Shown here piece by piece: positions 55,202 to 64,000 of a stretch of 64,000 nt of DNA; the first letter of the stretch is position 1, and the number at the start of each line of letters is the position of its first letter. The notes under the pieces were generated by a model. It searched no databases. It saw nothing but the letters and a program-made list of their open reading frames with translations, and was not told the origin of the DNA. The position numbers were made by a program, and so were the translations under genes. Location: contig JAFTWG010000017.1 in the NCBI GenBank assembly GCA_017465405.1, positions 1 through 64,000 of the forward strand. The letters are read 5' to 3'. This DNA is from Alphaproteobacteria bacterium (GTDB taxonomy: Bacteria > Pseudomonadota > Alphaproteobacteria > RF32 > CAG-239).

Positions 55202-55657
55202 ATGAATAAAAAAGTTGTTGTTTTGACTGGTGTGCTTGCACTGGTACTCGGTGTGGCTGTCGGTTGTATGATCGGATGTAACAAGTCTAAGGTTGCTGTG
55301 GTTAATATTCAGAGAGTTGTAAACAGTTCGGAACAAGTTCAGTTATTGAAAAACGAACAAATTGCAAAATCACAAGAATTGGCAAAATGGTTAGAAGAAT
55401 CCCAAAAAGAAGTTGATGGTGAAAAAAATAAAGAGAAAAAAGAAGCTCTTTTGAAAAAATATGGTGAAGAATTTGCTCAAAAAAGAGAAGAACTTGCTAA
55501 AGAATATGCTCAAAAACTTCAAAATATTGATGAAAATATCACACAAACCATTATTGATGAAGCTAAAGATAAAGGATATAGCTTAGTACTGACAAAAACA
55601 GTAGCAATTTACGGCGGTGATGATATTACCGAAGAAGTAATGAAGGTTATAGAATAG
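55202..55657 (+). CDS. OmpH/Skp-family periplasmic chaperone-like protein
   Basis: A 151-residue protein. A hydrophobic N-terminal segment (VVVLTGVLALVLGVAVGC) could be a signal anchor or, less likely, a lipoprotein signal. The mature region starts KVAVVNIQRVVNSSEQVQLL, as in OmpH/Skp, then forms a long Lys/Glu coiled coil and ends GYSLVLTKTVAIYGG. Skp-like proteins hold unfolded outer-membrane proteins. It is monocistronic, followed by a terminator. An unusually short coiled coil distinguishes it from E. coli Skp only slightly. Confidence 0.78.
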   Translation: MNKKVVVLTGVLALVLGVAVGCMIGCNKSKVAVVNIQRVVNSSEQVQLLKNEQIAKSQELAKWLEESQKEVDGEKNKEKKEALLKKYGEEFAQKREELAKEYAQKLQNIDENITQTIIDEAKDKGYSLVLTKTVAIYGGDDITEEVMKVIE

Positions 55658-55668
55658 AAAAATAAACG

Positions 55669-55693
55669 GCGGGGTTGAAAAACCCCGCTTTTT
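55669..55693. terminator. Terminator after the OmpH-like gene
   Basis: Stem GCGGGGTT / AACCCCGC with GAAA loop followed by T5. Confidence 0.9.
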
Positions 55694-56561
55694 ATTTGCT
55701 TTTATCCGATTTGTATTTATGAATAATTAAATCTTCTTCTGAGTTGTTTTGTTTTTCAAGAATACTTCTGAATAAAGTTTTTACATCAACTTTCTGCCCG
55801 TATGCGATTTGGCATCGTTTTAAAGTTTTTGACATTTTGGTTCCCAAAATATCCGATAAACTACATTTAAATAATGATTTTTCCAGAAAACTGTCAAGTT
55901 TACTGATGTGTACTGCGGTCATTCCTAATTGTTGAGCAACTTTAATGTTGTTTTTGCTGTCATCTAAAAGGACGGATTCTTCAATGCAGGCGTTATGTTT
56001 GTCAAAAAACGGATGCCAACTTTTTATATCTGTTTTCAGCTGCATGTTGTTATCTTCTATACCGCTTACCGGAATTTTTTTATTTCCTAAAAATACGGTC
56101 ATTTGAGAAGGCAACTTTTCTCCGTAAAGTAAATTTTCTTTGATTTTATCCGATGGTATATCGTGTATTACTCTTTGCCACGCAGCTCCGGCAATTGCTG
56201 AAAGTCCGTCGCTTCGTATAACTATATCTCCGTGCTTTCCCAATCTTCGCATAAATTCTTTTAGCGAAGGATCCGGAGCTATTAAATTAAAATTAAGACT
56301 TTTAACTAAATTTTTGCAGTATTCATCAAATTTTTTATCGTCTCCACAATATTCTCTGGCAAATTTAAATAACCCGTTCGGTCCACCTGATTTCTTTATT
56401 TTCGGGAGTTCTTTTAGTAGTTTTTTTCGTCCATGAACTTTTGCTAAATTTTTGATGCTTTTATAAACGAACGACAAATAAAAACGACGATTAGAGTAAC
56501 TGTTAATTACGCCGTCAATATCAATTACAACAATGCCTTTTTTATTATCGTTTTTACTCAT
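55692..56561 (-). CDS. HAD-like protein of unknown function
   Basis: A 289-residue protein with HAD motif I IVVIDIDGVINSYSNRRF at the N-terminus and a late motif IV VLLDDSKNNIKVAQQLG near residue 195. Between them, residues 35-190 hold a large helical insertion. IRSDGLSAIAG may carry the motif II Ser/Thr. The second Asp of motif I (DIDGVI) fits a phosphatase or phosphotransferase, but the substrate is unknown. It lies alone on the minus strand between the OmpH-like gene and engB. Confidence 0.6.
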   Translation of the reverse strand: MSKNDNKKGIVVIDIDGVINSYSNRRFYLSFVYKSIKNLAKVHGRKKLLKELPKIKKSGGPNGLFKFAREYCGDDKKFDEYCKNLVKSLNFNLIAPDPSLKEFMRRLGKHGDIVIRSDGLSAIAGAAWQRVIHDIPSDKIKENLLYGEKLPSQMTVFLGNKKIPVSGIEDNNMQLKTDIKSWHPFFDKHNACIEESVLLDDSKNNIKVAQQLGMTAVHISKLDSFLEKSLFKCSLSDILGTKMSKTLKRCQIAYGQKVDVKTLFRSILEKQNNSEEDLIIHKYKSDKSK

Positions 56562-56620
56562 TTGTCAAAACCTTTACTATATTTTATATTAATACGAAAA
56601 ACTGGTTTTGACAAACATTT

Positions 56621-57271
56621 TTATATTTGAGCTAATATTGCTATTTCGGCTCTAAGCTCATCAATTCCTTTGTTTTTTTCAGAGCTGGTAGGTATTATAT
56701 CAATATGAGCGGCGGGGTGTTCTTTTAGCGTTTTTTGAGTCTCGTTTATTACTTTTGTTAGAGCAACTGCAGAAATTTTATCTGTTTTAGTTAAAATAAT
56801 CTGGTAGTTAACAGCTGCTTTATCCAGCATTTCCATGATTTCTTTATCTACTTTTTTTATGCCGTGACGAGAATCGATAAGCAAGAACACTCTTTTTAAA
56901 TTTACTCGTCCCTGTAAATAAGCAAAAATCATTTTTTGCCATTTTTTTACTAAAGATTCCGGTGCTTGAGCGAATCCGTAGCCCGGCATATCTACCATAT
57001 ATAATTTGTCGGCTAAATTAAAGTAATTCAGTTGTTGTGTTCTTCCCGGTGTGCCTGAAGTTTTCGCTAAAGTTTTCTTGCCGGTAAGTGCATTTATGAG
57101 GCTTGATTTTCCGACATTAGAACGTCCGGCAAAAGCTATTTCATCAAGAATATTATCTGGAGGCAACTGTTCTAAGTTTGCGACACCTAACATAAATTGG
57201 CAAGAAGAGGCAAACAGGCTTTTACCTGTTGCCAGATTCTCGTCAGTATACTTTTTGTCTTCTTTTATCAT
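56621..57271 (-). CDS. engB: Ribosome biogenesis GTPase YsxC/EngB
   Basis: A 216-residue GTPase. G1 is GRSNVGKSSLINALTG, G2 GTPGRTQQLNYF, G3 DMPGYGFAQAP, G4 TKTDKIS, G5 PTSSEKNKG. EngB helps assemble the 50S subunit. It starts one base after the yidC stop and closes the rpmH-rnpA-yidD-yidC-engB series. Confidence 0.95.
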   Translation of the reverse strand: MIKEDKKYTDENLATGKSLFASSCQFMLGVANLEQLPPDNILDEIAFAGRSNVGKSSLINALTGKKTLAKTSGTPGRTQQLNYFNLADKLYMVDMPGYGFAQAPESLVKKWQKMIFAYLQGRVNLKRVFLLIDSRHGIKKVDKEIMEMLDKAAVNYQIILTKTDKISAVALTKVINETQKTLKEHPAAHIDIIPTSSEKNKGIDELRAEIAILAQI

Positions 57272-57272
57272 C

Positions 57273-58940
57273 TCAAGCCTTATTTTTGATTAATATAGCT
57301 CGTTGTTGAATTATTGCCAACAAATTGCTGAATGACCAATAAATTACCAATCCGGCGGCAAAATGTCCCATCATAAATGTAAATATTAAGGGCATAAGGG
57401 CAAAAGCTCTGGCTTGATCTTTGTTGGTGGGCGCCGGATTCATTTTTTGTTGAATAAACATTGTCAAGCCCATCACAATCGGCCATACGCCAATATCTAA
57501 AAATCCGGGAATCGGCAAATGTGACCAAGCAGAGATAACCATCGGGTCGGGAGCTGACAAGTCTTTTATCCACCCGATAAATGGTGCGTGACGAATTTCT
57601 ATAGCGATATTTAGCACTTTATACAGAGAGAAAAATACCGGAATTTGAATAAACATCGGTAAACAGCCCGAAGCCGGATTAACTTTTTCTTTTTGATATA
57701 ATAAAACGGTTTCCTGCTGCAATTTTAACTTATCTTCGGCAAATTTTTCTTGCAATTCTTTTAGTTTAGGTTGCAACTTTTTCATTTTTGCCATATTTTC
57801 AAACGATTTATTTGCGATAGGGAACATTGCAAGACGAAGTAGTGTTGCGAATAAAAGAATAGCCCATCCCATATTTCCGATTATATTATACAGAAAATCT
57901 AAAATATAGAAAAACGGTTTAGTTAAAAAATAGTACCAACCGAAATCAACAGCTAAATCAAATTTATTGATATGCAAGTCATCGGTATATTTATCGAGTA
58001 ATTTTATTTCTTTGGCTCCGGCGTATAGCATTTCTTGTGAAGAGCCCACGCTGCCGGCAGAAACAGTTACCGGTGCGCCTACATAATCGGTTTGATAGAA
58101 TGTGTCATTTCGACTGAATTTTGCTTTAATTTTTTGTTTTGAATTTATGATGATAGAAGAAAACCAATAACGATCGGAAAAACCAAACCATCCGCCATTA
58201 GATTCAAATTCCTTATTTTCTTTTTTCAAATCAGAATATTTAACTTCTTCGAGTTCATCATCAAAAACACCGATAAGTCCTTCGTGAACAACACTTGCTC
58301 CGATAGCTTTTTCCTGATTGCGTGCAATTAATCCGTACGGGTATAAAGTGACAGATTTATCTGTGTTGTTTTCAACATATTGATCAATATTAAACATATA
58401 ATCATTATCAATGGAAATTTTAGTTATAAAACGCAATCCTTCACCATTATCCCATTCCAAAACCACCGGAGTTTGAGGAGTTAATTTGTCTCCTTTTACA
58501 GTCCATAGTGTTTCGGTATTAGGTAATTTTAAGTTTTTGTCTGAAGACAACCATCCGAATTCGGCATAATAAGGATTTGCAGATTTTGTCGGAGCAAAAA
58601 GTTCTACGTCAGCACTATCGGCATCAAGAGTTTGTTTATATTTTTTCAACCACAAATTATCTATACGTCCGCCATTAGCACGAATAGATCCTTTTATAGC
58701 ATCATTATCAATATCAACACGTTGAGATGAAATTAAAACTTCCTCTGTAGATAAATTTTCTTGAGACAGAACATCTTTATCTTCCGTCAGTTCTTTTTGA
58801 GTATCAATAACGGCGGTTTCGACAACCGGTTGTGTTTCTTCAATGTTTTCTTTTTTATCAGAAAACAAAAAGTTACTTAAAAAAACAACGCCTAATGACA
58901 ACAAAACAGCGGCGTAAAAACTCTTTAATTCGTCTTTCAT
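57273..58940 (-). CDS. yidC: Membrane protein insertase YidC
   Basis: A 555-residue YidC. An N-terminal helix precedes a large periplasmic P1 domain (about 60-330) and the conserved core of five helices (about 340-545). KMKKLQPKLKELQEKFAED and GCLPMFIQIPVFFSLYKVL are family motifs, and the tail ends LAIIQQRAILIKNK. It inserts inner-membrane proteins and assists SecYEG. yidD is upstream, the expected order. Confidence 0.96.
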   Translation of the reverse strand: MKDELKSFYAAVLLSLGVVFLSNFLFSDKKENIEETQPVVETAVIDTQKELTEDKDVLSQENLSTEEVLISSQRVDIDNDAIKGSIRANGGRIDNLWLKKYKQTLDADSADVELFAPTKSANPYYAEFGWLSSDKNLKLPNTETLWTVKGDKLTPQTPVVLEWDNGEGLRFITKISIDNDYMFNIDQYVENNTDKSVTLYPYGLIARNQEKAIGASVVHEGLIGVFDDELEEVKYSDLKKENKEFESNGGWFGFSDRYWFSSIIINSKQKIKAKFSRNDTFYQTDYVGAPVTVSAGSVGSSQEMLYAGAKEIKLLDKYTDDLHINKFDLAVDFGWYYFLTKPFFYILDFLYNIIGNMGWAILLFATLLRLAMFPIANKSFENMAKMKKLQPKLKELQEKFAEDKLKLQQETVLLYQKEKVNPASGCLPMFIQIPVFFSLYKVLNIAIEIRHAPFIGWIKDLSAPDPMVISAWSHLPIPGFLDIGVWPIVMGLTMFIQQKMNPAPTNKDQARAFALMPLIFTFMMGHFAAGLVIYWSFSNLLAIIQQRAILIKNKA

Positions 58941-59008
58941 TTTTAGATTTTTTCCTGTTAGTATATTGAATTGATTTAGAATATAGCAGTATTTATTCCG
59001 ATTGCAAG

Positions 59009-59263
59009 CTATAAAGATGTCTTGTGCTTATCTTCTTTAGGCGGAACGGGGTCAAAACCTTTTCCTCCCCAAGGGTGACAGCGTAAAATTCGCTTGGTTC
59101 CTAAATATATTCCCTTTATAACTCCATGAGTTTCGATTGCCTCTATCATATATTGTGAACAACTGGGCTGGTATCTGCACACATTGGGCATAAGCGGAGA
59201 TATTGCTTTTTGATAAAACTTAACCAGCATGATAAACGGCAGGCGAATCATTTTCCGTATCAT
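59009..59263 (-). CDS. yidD: Membrane protein insertion efficiency factor YidD
   Basis: An 84-residue protein with [24 protein letters not shown], containing the three-cysteine YidD motif (shown across residues 27-50; the key part is [10 protein letters not shown]), and [12 protein letters not shown]. It overlaps rnpA by 44 bases and lies upstream of yidC. It is thought to aid insertion by YidC. Confidence 0.95.
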   Translation of the reverse strand: MIRKMIRLPFIMLVKFYQKAISPLMPNVCRYQPSCSQYMIEAIETHGVIKGIYLGTKRILRCHPWGGKGFDPVPPKEDKHKTSL

Positions 59264-59630
59264 TTTTTTGTTCCTCGGGAAAAAATTTCCGATTAATTTT
59301 TTTTAAGGCATAGCAAAGGTCTTGGCATATCTTTTGAAAATCGGCATTGGCTGTCGAATATCTGGCGATAATTACATAATCAAAATCCGGTAAAGCATTT
59401 TGTGCAAAATACAAAGCCGCCGCAGCACGAAGTCTGCGACGACAGAGATTTCTTACGTGAGCTTTGCCTAACTTTTTGGTTGTTGTGTAACCTATTCTTG
59501 CTTCTCCCGTACGAAAAGCCAACTCGCTGGGAGCCGCTTGAAGAACGAGAGTATGGGTTGGTACAGACTCGCCTGATTTTGTGAGTCTTACAAAATCACG
59601 ACGTTTTTTTAATACCGAAAAAGAGGGCAT
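59220..59630 (-). CDS. rnpA: Ribonuclease P protein component
   Basis: A 136-residue RnpA, with the RNA-binding RNR-like motif [16 protein letters not shown] and the N-terminal [14 protein letters not shown]. It is the protein cofactor of RNase P. It overlaps yidD and follows rpmH by 11 bases, a very conserved order. Confidence 0.95.
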   Translation of the reverse strand: MPSFSVLKKRRDFVRLTKSGESVPTHTLVLQAAPSELAFRTGEARIGYTTTKKLGKAHVRNLCRRRLRAAAALYFAQNALPDFDYVIIARYSTANADFQKICQDLCYALKKINRKFFPEEQKNDTENDSPAVYHAG

Positions 59631-59641
59631 TTGCCACAGCC

Positions 59642-59776
59642 TTAAGCAGAAAGTTTTGCGCGACCTCTTGCTCTGCGAGCAGCCAAAACTTTACGTCCGC
59701 CTTGAGTAGCCATACGAGCACGGAAGCCGTGACGACGAGCTCTAACGATTTTAGAAGGTTGATATGTGCGTTTCAT
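59642..59776 (-). CDS. rpmH: 50S ribosomal protein L34
   Basis: A 44-residue gene. The protein begins [18 protein letters not shown] and ends GRAKLSA, a canonical L34 ([20 protein letters not shown] in the middle). It heads the minus-strand unit and is preceded by a strong promoter. Confidence 0.97.
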   Translation of the reverse strand: MKRTYQPSKIVRARRHGFRARMATQGGRKVLAARRARGRAKLSA

Positions 59777-59841
59777 TTTATTTCTCCGGTTTATTATAGT
59801 TATTTAAAGCTCTGATAAACAGAGTCCTCGGTTTCGAGGAA

Positions 59842-59870
59842 TTTATACGGGTAAAATATTGTATTGTCAA
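59842..59870 (-). promoter_or_regulatory. Promoter of rpmH
   Basis: On the minus strand TTGACA (59865-59870) and TATAAA (59842-59847) are separated by exactly 17 bases, about 66 bases before the rpmH ATG. A CTCTG/CAGAG hairpin (59810-59824) lies in the leader. Confidence 0.75.
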
Positions 59871-59917
59871 TATAAAAAAAACAAATTAAACTTTGGGAAA
59901 AAGAAAAGGATATACCG

Positions 59918-61198
59918 ATGAAAAGCAGCTATTTATGTATGGGAATTATGACCGGAAATTCGCTAGATGCGGCTGATGTGGTTTTAACGAAATTTGAAAA
60001 TAATTTAATCGAAGATATTTGCGGATATACAAAAGACATACCTCAAAATATTGCGGACGGTTTCCGATTATTGAAAAATAAGTTAGCAGATAATGGCGGG
60101 GATATTAAAAAAATCTATATTGAAGAAAAGGATTTTTTTACAGACATTCATAATCAATATATAAGCTTGATTGCGGAAGCAATAAACGAAATGTTGGAGA
60201 AATATCATATAAATAAAAAAGATATTGATGCAATCGGTTTTCACGGGCAAACTTGTTATCATTTGCCTCCGTCAGTGGCAAAAAATGTGTATGATGTTAA
60301 TACATTGCAGATTGGTAGCGGACAAATGTTGAGTGATTTAACCGGAATTCCTGTTGTTTTTGATTTTCGTTCTGATGATATTATGAATGGTGGCGAGGGC
60401 GCTCCTTTAGCGCCGGTTCATAATCAGCATTTAGCAATGGATTTGCAACAAAAAGGTGTTTTTCCAGTGGTTTTTTGTAATGGCGGAAACACAGGAAACA
60501 TTGCGATAATTTATGATGATAAAGTTGTTGGGTGGGATGTCGGTCCTTTTAATCATTTTATTGATGAGTTAGTCAGAAATGAAAAAAATGAAAGTTGCGA
60601 TTATGACGGAAAATACGGTTCAAAAGGACAAATCAATTATAATTTGTTAGAAAAACTTTTTGAACAATCGGTTTTGACGCAAGATGGCGATAATTTCTTG
60701 TTGAGAATGCCTCCTAAATCATCAGATCCGGCATGGTATAAATTTGCGGAAACAGAGCTTGTGTTTGAGGATAAAGTTCGAACTGCGGAATTTTTCAGTG
60801 CATATATAATGGTTTACGGATTAAAATTTTCTCCGATAAAAACACCTGATTATTTTTTAGTTTTCGGCGGTGGTTGGAATAATCCAATAATAAGAAAAGA
60901 TTTTGAAAATTTATTAAAAGGACAGGCTAATGTTTTGCCGCAACACAAAGATATTTTTGCCGAAGTACAAAATAAAAAGGCAATAATAAAATGGTCCGAT
61001 GAATTCGGATATAACGGAAAATATATGGAGGCTCGCATTTTTGCTGATATGGCAAAATGTAAACTAACAAATGAGCCGTTTTCTCTTCCCTCCACAAGCG
61101 GATGCAAAAATCCGACGATAGGTGGAATTGTCGTTTATCCTGACGGGGATAATACTCAATTGTGGTCACGAGCGGCAAAAGGTTGGATTAATAAATAA
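59918..61198 (+). CDS. anmK: Anhydro-N-acetylmuramic acid kinase
   Basis: A 426-residue member of the AnmK family, somewhat longer than the usual 365-390. Recognisable parts are MGIMTGNSLDAADVVL at the N-terminus, IGFHGQTCYHLPP, IPVVFDFRSDDIMNGGEGAPLAP (only the core named), NGGNTGNIAII with WDVGPFNHFID, and FGGGWNNPIIRKDFE. The usual SGTS of the phosphate-binding loop is TGNS. It hydrolyses and phosphorylates anhydro-MurNAc to MurNAc-6-P. AAAGGATATACCG precedes the ATG. It complements the AmgK-MurU, LdcA and Mpl genes in this window. Confidence 0.88.
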   Translation: MKSSYLCMGIMTGNSLDAADVVLTKFENNLIEDICGYTKDIPQNIADGFRLLKNKLADNGGDIKKIYIEEKDFFTDIHNQYISLIAEAINEMLEKYHINKKDIDAIGFHGQTCYHLPPSVAKNVYDVNTLQIGSGQMLSDLTGIPVVFDFRSDDIMNGGEGAPLAPVHNQHLAMDLQQKGVFPVVFCNGGNTGNIAIIYDDKVVGWDVGPFNHFIDELVRNEKNESCDYDGKYGSKGQINYNLLEKLFEQSVLTQDGDNFLLRMPPKSSDPAWYKFAETELVFEDKVRTAEFFSAYIMVYGLKFSPIKTPDYFLVFGGGWNNPIIRKDFENLLKGQANVLPQHKDIFAEVQNKKAIIKWSDEFGYNGKYMEARIFADMAKCKLTNEPFSLPSTSGCKNPTIGGIVVYPDGDNTQLWSRAAKGWINK

Positions 61199-61207
61199 GC
61201 AAAAAGA

Positions 61208-61231
61208 AAAGCTCCGAATTTTCGGAGCTTT
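61208..61231. terminator. Bidirectional terminator between anmK and the gene at 61252
   Basis: Stem AAAGCTCCGA / TCGGAGCTTT with loop ATTT; T runs are better on the minus strand. Confidence 0.75.
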
Positions 61232-61251
61232 AATCTTTATAAGGAGAACAA

Positions 61252-61653
61252 TTAAAGTGTGCGTACGGTTTGTGGAAGTGCAAAACCGGAAATTTCTTTT
61301 GATTTATCTTGTTGCATTTCTTTCTCTGCTTTTAAGACTTTGCTTAAGGCATCTCTGGGATTTACTTCTGTTGTGGTATTGCTAGAAATTGATGGACTTT
61401 GATTTATTTGATGTTTTGTTTCTATTGAAGGAACATTATCGTTAACCCAATTATTACCTAATCCATCTTTAGATATGGATACAGAATGTCCCTTACTGAA
61501 AAAAGCAGACAAAGCTGTTACTGTCGTTTCCCAATCTCCACGAATATGAAATGCGAGAGGGGTTTTTTTGATAACTTCTTTTGCATCTGTCAGCACTTTG
61601 TTGCTGTTTATTTTCTTTTCTGTTAGTTGTGTTCTTATTCCTAAGGTTGTCAT
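61252..61653 (-). CDS. Small hydrophilic protein of unknown function
   Basis: A 133-residue protein with a strong ribosome site (AAGGAG 8 bases before the ATG) and its own terminator. It is polar and Ser/Thr/Lys-rich with no signal peptide or membrane helix. Residues 30-70 (FHIRGDWETTVTALSAFF) may form a small alpha-beta domain; the rest looks disordered. No family is recognised. The ribosome site and terminator argue that it is real. Confidence 0.55.
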   Translation of the reverse strand: MTTLGIRTQLTEKKINSNKVLTDAKEVIKKTPLAFHIRGDWETTVTALSAFFSKGHSVSISKDGLGNNWVNDNVPSIETKHQINQSPSISSNTTTEVNPRDALSKVLKAEKEMQQDKSKEISGFALPQTVRTL

Positions 61654-61816
61654 TTTGGGTTCTCCTTAATAATTTCCCATTCTTCTTTTTTGTCTATTAT
61701 CTCAATATTTAAAAGTTTTGTCAATAAAAAAATTACATAAATATAAAAATCGGTTGGATTTATTTATTTTTCTAATCTATAATGCATTTGTTTTTATAAT
61801 TTGTCCAGAGAGTAAT

Positions 61817-63400
61817 ATGTCTTTATTGAAATCTATAGCAACTTTTGGCGGTTGGACGCTAATAAGCAGAATTACAGGCTTTTTGCGAGATGTGGTGTTG
61901 GCAAATTATTTGGGGGCAGGTATAGTTTCTGATGCCTTCTTTGTGGCTTTGAAACTTCCGAATCTTTTTAGGAGTTTGTTTGCCGAAGGTGCTTTTACAT
62001 CGGCATTTGTTCCTATTTTTTCACAAAAATTGGTTGGAGAAGGAAAAAAACAGGCAATTAAATTCGCTGCCCAAGCAATTTCCGTTTTAGCGCTGTTTGT
62101 AGGAATCTTTGTGTTGCTTATGGAAGTTTTTATGCCTGCCGTGGTTATGGTTTTGGCTCCGGGCTTTGTTGATGATGCCGGAAAAATTGAGTTAGCTGTT
62201 TTTTTGTCAAGAATCACTTTCCCGTTCTTGTTATTAGTTTCTATTGTTTCATTTCAGTCAGGAGTTCTAAATTCTTTAGGAAAGTTTGCAGCACCGGCTT
62301 CAGCTCCAGTGATTCTTAATTTGACGATGATTGCCTCTGTTTTTGTACTAATGCCGTTTATCTCAACTCCGGCATATCGCATTGCAATAGCTGTTCCTAC
62401 AGCAGGAGTTTTAGAAATTTTGTGGTTGCATTTCTTCTTAAAAAGACAAGATGTGTTTATAAAACCTCAATCCGATGTGTTTGCATTGGTTAAAACCGAA
62501 GAAATAAAAACACTGTTTAAGCGAATTGCCCCCGGAGTTTTCGGTGCCGGAATTTATCAGATAAATATGATGGTTGATACAATTTTAGTTTCGTTGGTCG
62601 GAACAGGTGCAATTTCTTGGTTATACTATGCAAATCGTTTACAGCAATTGCCGTTAGGGGTTGTCGGTGCTGCCATCGGTGTAGCTCTATTGCCTATATT
62701 ATCAAAACAATTAAAAGCGGAAGAAATTGGTGAAGCAAAACAAACTCAAGACAAAGCAATAGAATATGGAGCAATTCTCTCAATGCCGGCTGCCGTTGCC
62801 TTGATTGTTTTGGCTGAGCCGATTGTTAATGTGTTGTTTCAACATGGAAAATTTGGAGTTTTTGAAACAGAAATGACGGCAAAAGCGGTTGTTGTTTATG
62901 CAATAAGTTTGCCGGTTTATGTTATGGTAAAAGCTTTAACTCCTAATTTTTTTGCCCGTTGTGATACTAAAACTCCGGTTAAATATAGTGCGGTGGTTTT
63001 GGTTGCAAATTTAGTTTTTGCATTATTGCTCATGAAACCTTTCGGGCACGTCGGAATTGCCTCTGCCGCAACCCTATCGGCATTTGTTTCTCTATATCAA
63101 TATGTACGAGGTTTGAAAAAAAGAGGTTTTTGGTGTTTTTCGAAAGAACTTAAAAAACGAATCGCTAAAATATGTTTATCTTCTTTGATAATGGGAATAT
63201 TTTTATATATTGAAAAATATTGCCTAACTTTGTTTTTTGGTGATTGGTTAGGATTTTCATTAATTGTCAAATTTATTTTATTAGCAATAATAGGAACACT
63301 TGCTTTATTACTTTTCTTGATTATGATAAAAATATCAGGTGTTATGGATGCTTTTATGTGGCTAAAGAGCATCTATTGTAAGAGGAGAAAAAAATGCTGA
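61817..63400 (+). CDS. murJ: Lipid II flippase MurJ
   Basis: I start at 61817 (MSLLKSIATFGGWTLISRI), the family N-terminus, giving 527 residues. The 14-helix MurJ pattern shows RITGFLRDVVLANYLGAG, ALKLPNLFRSLFAEGAFTSAFVP (named core LFRSLFAEGA) and INMMVDTILVSLVGTGAISWL. It flips undecaprenyl-linked disaccharide-pentapeptide to the periplasm. Its stop overlaps the next gene by 7 bases. Confidence 0.94.
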   Translation: MSLLKSIATFGGWTLISRITGFLRDVVLANYLGAGIVSDAFFVALKLPNLFRSLFAEGAFTSAFVPIFSQKLVGEGKKQAIKFAAQAISVLALFVGIFVLLMEVFMPAVVMVLAPGFVDDAGKIELAVFLSRITFPFLLLVSIVSFQSGVLNSLGKFAAPASAPVILNLTMIASVFVLMPFISTPAYRIAIAVPTAGVLEILWLHFFLKRQDVFIKPQSDVFALVKTEEIKTLFKRIAPGVFGAGIYQINMMVDTILVSLVGTGAISWLYYANRLQQLPLGVVGAAIGVALLPILSKQLKAEEIGEAKQTQDKAIEYGAILSMPAAVALIVLAEPIVNVLFQHGKFGVFETEMTAKAVVVYAISLPVYVMVKALTPNFFARCDTKTPVKYSAVVLVANLVFALLLMKPFGHVGIASAATLSAFVSLYQYVRGLKKRGFWCFSKELKKRIAKICLSSLIMGIFLYIEKYCLTLFFGDWLGFSLIVKFILLAIIGTLALLLFLIMIKISGVMDAFMWLKSIYCKRRKKC

Positions 63401-64000
63401 AAGAAAAATTGTTGCAGTTGATAAAAAAAGTAAAACAAATCTTTCTTTCCGGTACGGAAATGATAAAAAAGGCTTTTAATTCATGGCCTAAAGCATTTAT
63501 CGGTGTGTTTATATTTTTGATTTTAGCATATTATCCGTTAGGTGGAAAAATAAGTGAAAATATAGATAAAACAATAGATTATGATTTTTCGTCGGTATCC
63601 GCTGAACAGTCTCAAACAGTAGAATTGGCAGCGTATTTGATAAATAGAGAAGTAAACGAAAATATATGGACGGCAAACTTACCGTTTTTCTTTCCCGCAT
63701 ATAGTTTAGACAATATGCCTAATTTTCAAACAGGGATAGTTCAATCATTAGCGAGAGTGACCAAAGCTATATCTTCCCAAATTCAGTGTTTGGAAAATGA
63801 AAAAGAGATTAAAGAAATTAAAGCTGCAGCGAAATTATTGAGCTATCCTTCAAATGTTTGGTTATTTCATCCTGATAATAAGTTGAAAATGGCTCCTTCT
63901 TCATCTGCCCAATATAAAAAGGCCAGAAAAAAACTCAAAGATTTTAATGTTGCACTAAAAGAAGAAAAATGTTTTTGGATTCGTGACAAAGAGAGCTTAT
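63394..64000 (+). CDS. Membrane-anchored protein, DUF2333-like (partial, runs off the window)
   Basis: The ATG at 63394 follows AGAGGAG and overlaps the murJ stop. The visible 202 residues have one membrane helix (AFIGVFIFLILAYYPLGG) and then a periplasmic region containing NREVNENIWTANLPFFFPAY and LDNMPNFQTGIVQSLARV. These resemble the DUF2333 family known from alphaproteobacteria. Coupling to murJ suggests an envelope role, but the function is not established. Confidence 0.65.
   Translation, partial: MLKEKLLQLIKKVKQIFLSGTEMIKKAFNSWPKAFIGVFIFLILAYYPLGGKISENIDKTIDYDFSSVSAEQSQTVELAAYLINREVNENIWTANLPFFFPAYSLDNMPNFQTGIVQSLARVTKAISSQIQCLENEKEIKEIKAAAKLLSYPSNVWLFHPDNKLKMAPSSSAQYKKARKKLKDFNVALKEEKCFWIRDKESL

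Noticed and set aside
59777-59917. Replication origin beside rpmH
   Set aside because: rpmH-rnpA-yidC is often near oriC in gammaproteobacteria, but there is no dnaA gene and no cluster of DnaA boxes. The region is explained by a promoter and a hairpin.
1-64000. CRISPR array, prophage, transposon or integron
   Set aside because: No spaced direct repeats, no cas genes, no transposase or integrase and no terminal inverted repeats are visible.

Overview
The window is a low-GC (roughly one third G+C) bacterial chromosome segment that reads as an alphaproteobacterium. The evidence is the addB-addA-trxA cluster, a GapR-type (DUF2312) nucleoid protein, a split PntA transhydrogenase, a DUF2333-like gene at the right edge, rpmH-rnpA-yidD-yidC-engB, and Gram-negative envelope genes (autotransporter, beta-barrel, lipoproteins, S6/S18/L9 operon). 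I infer a host-associated, low-GC alphaproteobacterial lineage. I cannot name a species. No CRISPR array, transposase, integrase or phage module is visible. Coding density is high and most genes are housekeeping.

Layout. 1-500: the 5' end of tuf behind tRNA-Tyr and tRNA-Gly (one operon). 0.5-9.9 kb: an AmgK-MurU fusion, a HAD phosphatase, RlmB, a two-gene ABC system whose second gene fuses permease, GldG-like and DUF4340-like parts, a cation-diffusion exporter and small or membrane genes. 9.8-14.2 kb: ldcA-mpl muropeptide recycling, a secreted unknown, then a TetR regulator with a membrane HExxH protein. 14.2-18.2 kb: transhydrogenase, paired chromate-type transporter, GapR. 18.2-23.5 kb: pyk, an outer-membrane barrel, rpsF-rpsR-rplI, a lipoprotein, comM. 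23.5-29.7 kb: the surface region, with a secreted repeat protein ending in a degenerate trypsin-like domain, then a large autotransporter interrupted by a G7 tract. 29.7-46 kb: fabD-fabG, ftsK, two membrane genes, rph-rdgB-addB-addA-trxA, typA, ferredoxin. 46-54 kb: htpG, a foreign-looking SPFH/prohibitin gene behind a structured intergenic region, then mreC-mreD-mrdA-mrdB. 54-64 kb: lipoprotein, tRNA-Arg, OmpH-like protein, HAD protein, rpmH-rnpA-yidD-yidC-engB (minus strand), anmK, murJ and a partial DUF2333-like gene.

Functional threads. Peptidoglycan dominates. AmgK-MurU, AnmK, LdcA and an Mpl-like ligase form most of a recycling route from anhydro-MurNAc and tetrapeptide back to UDP-activated precursors. 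MreCD, PBP2, RodA and MurJ build new wall. A second thread is envelope and surface biogenesis (YidC/YidD, OmpH-like protein, autotransporter, repeat protein).

Most worth a second look: the autotransporter whose signal-peptide frame and passenger frame are separated by exactly one base at a G7 run (phase variation or an assembly error); the SPFH gene with near-exclusive AAG/CAG/GAG codons and no visible Shine-Dalgarno; the structured region before it; the secreted pseudo-protease repeat protein; and two unrelated-locus membrane proteins sharing an HELxH motif.
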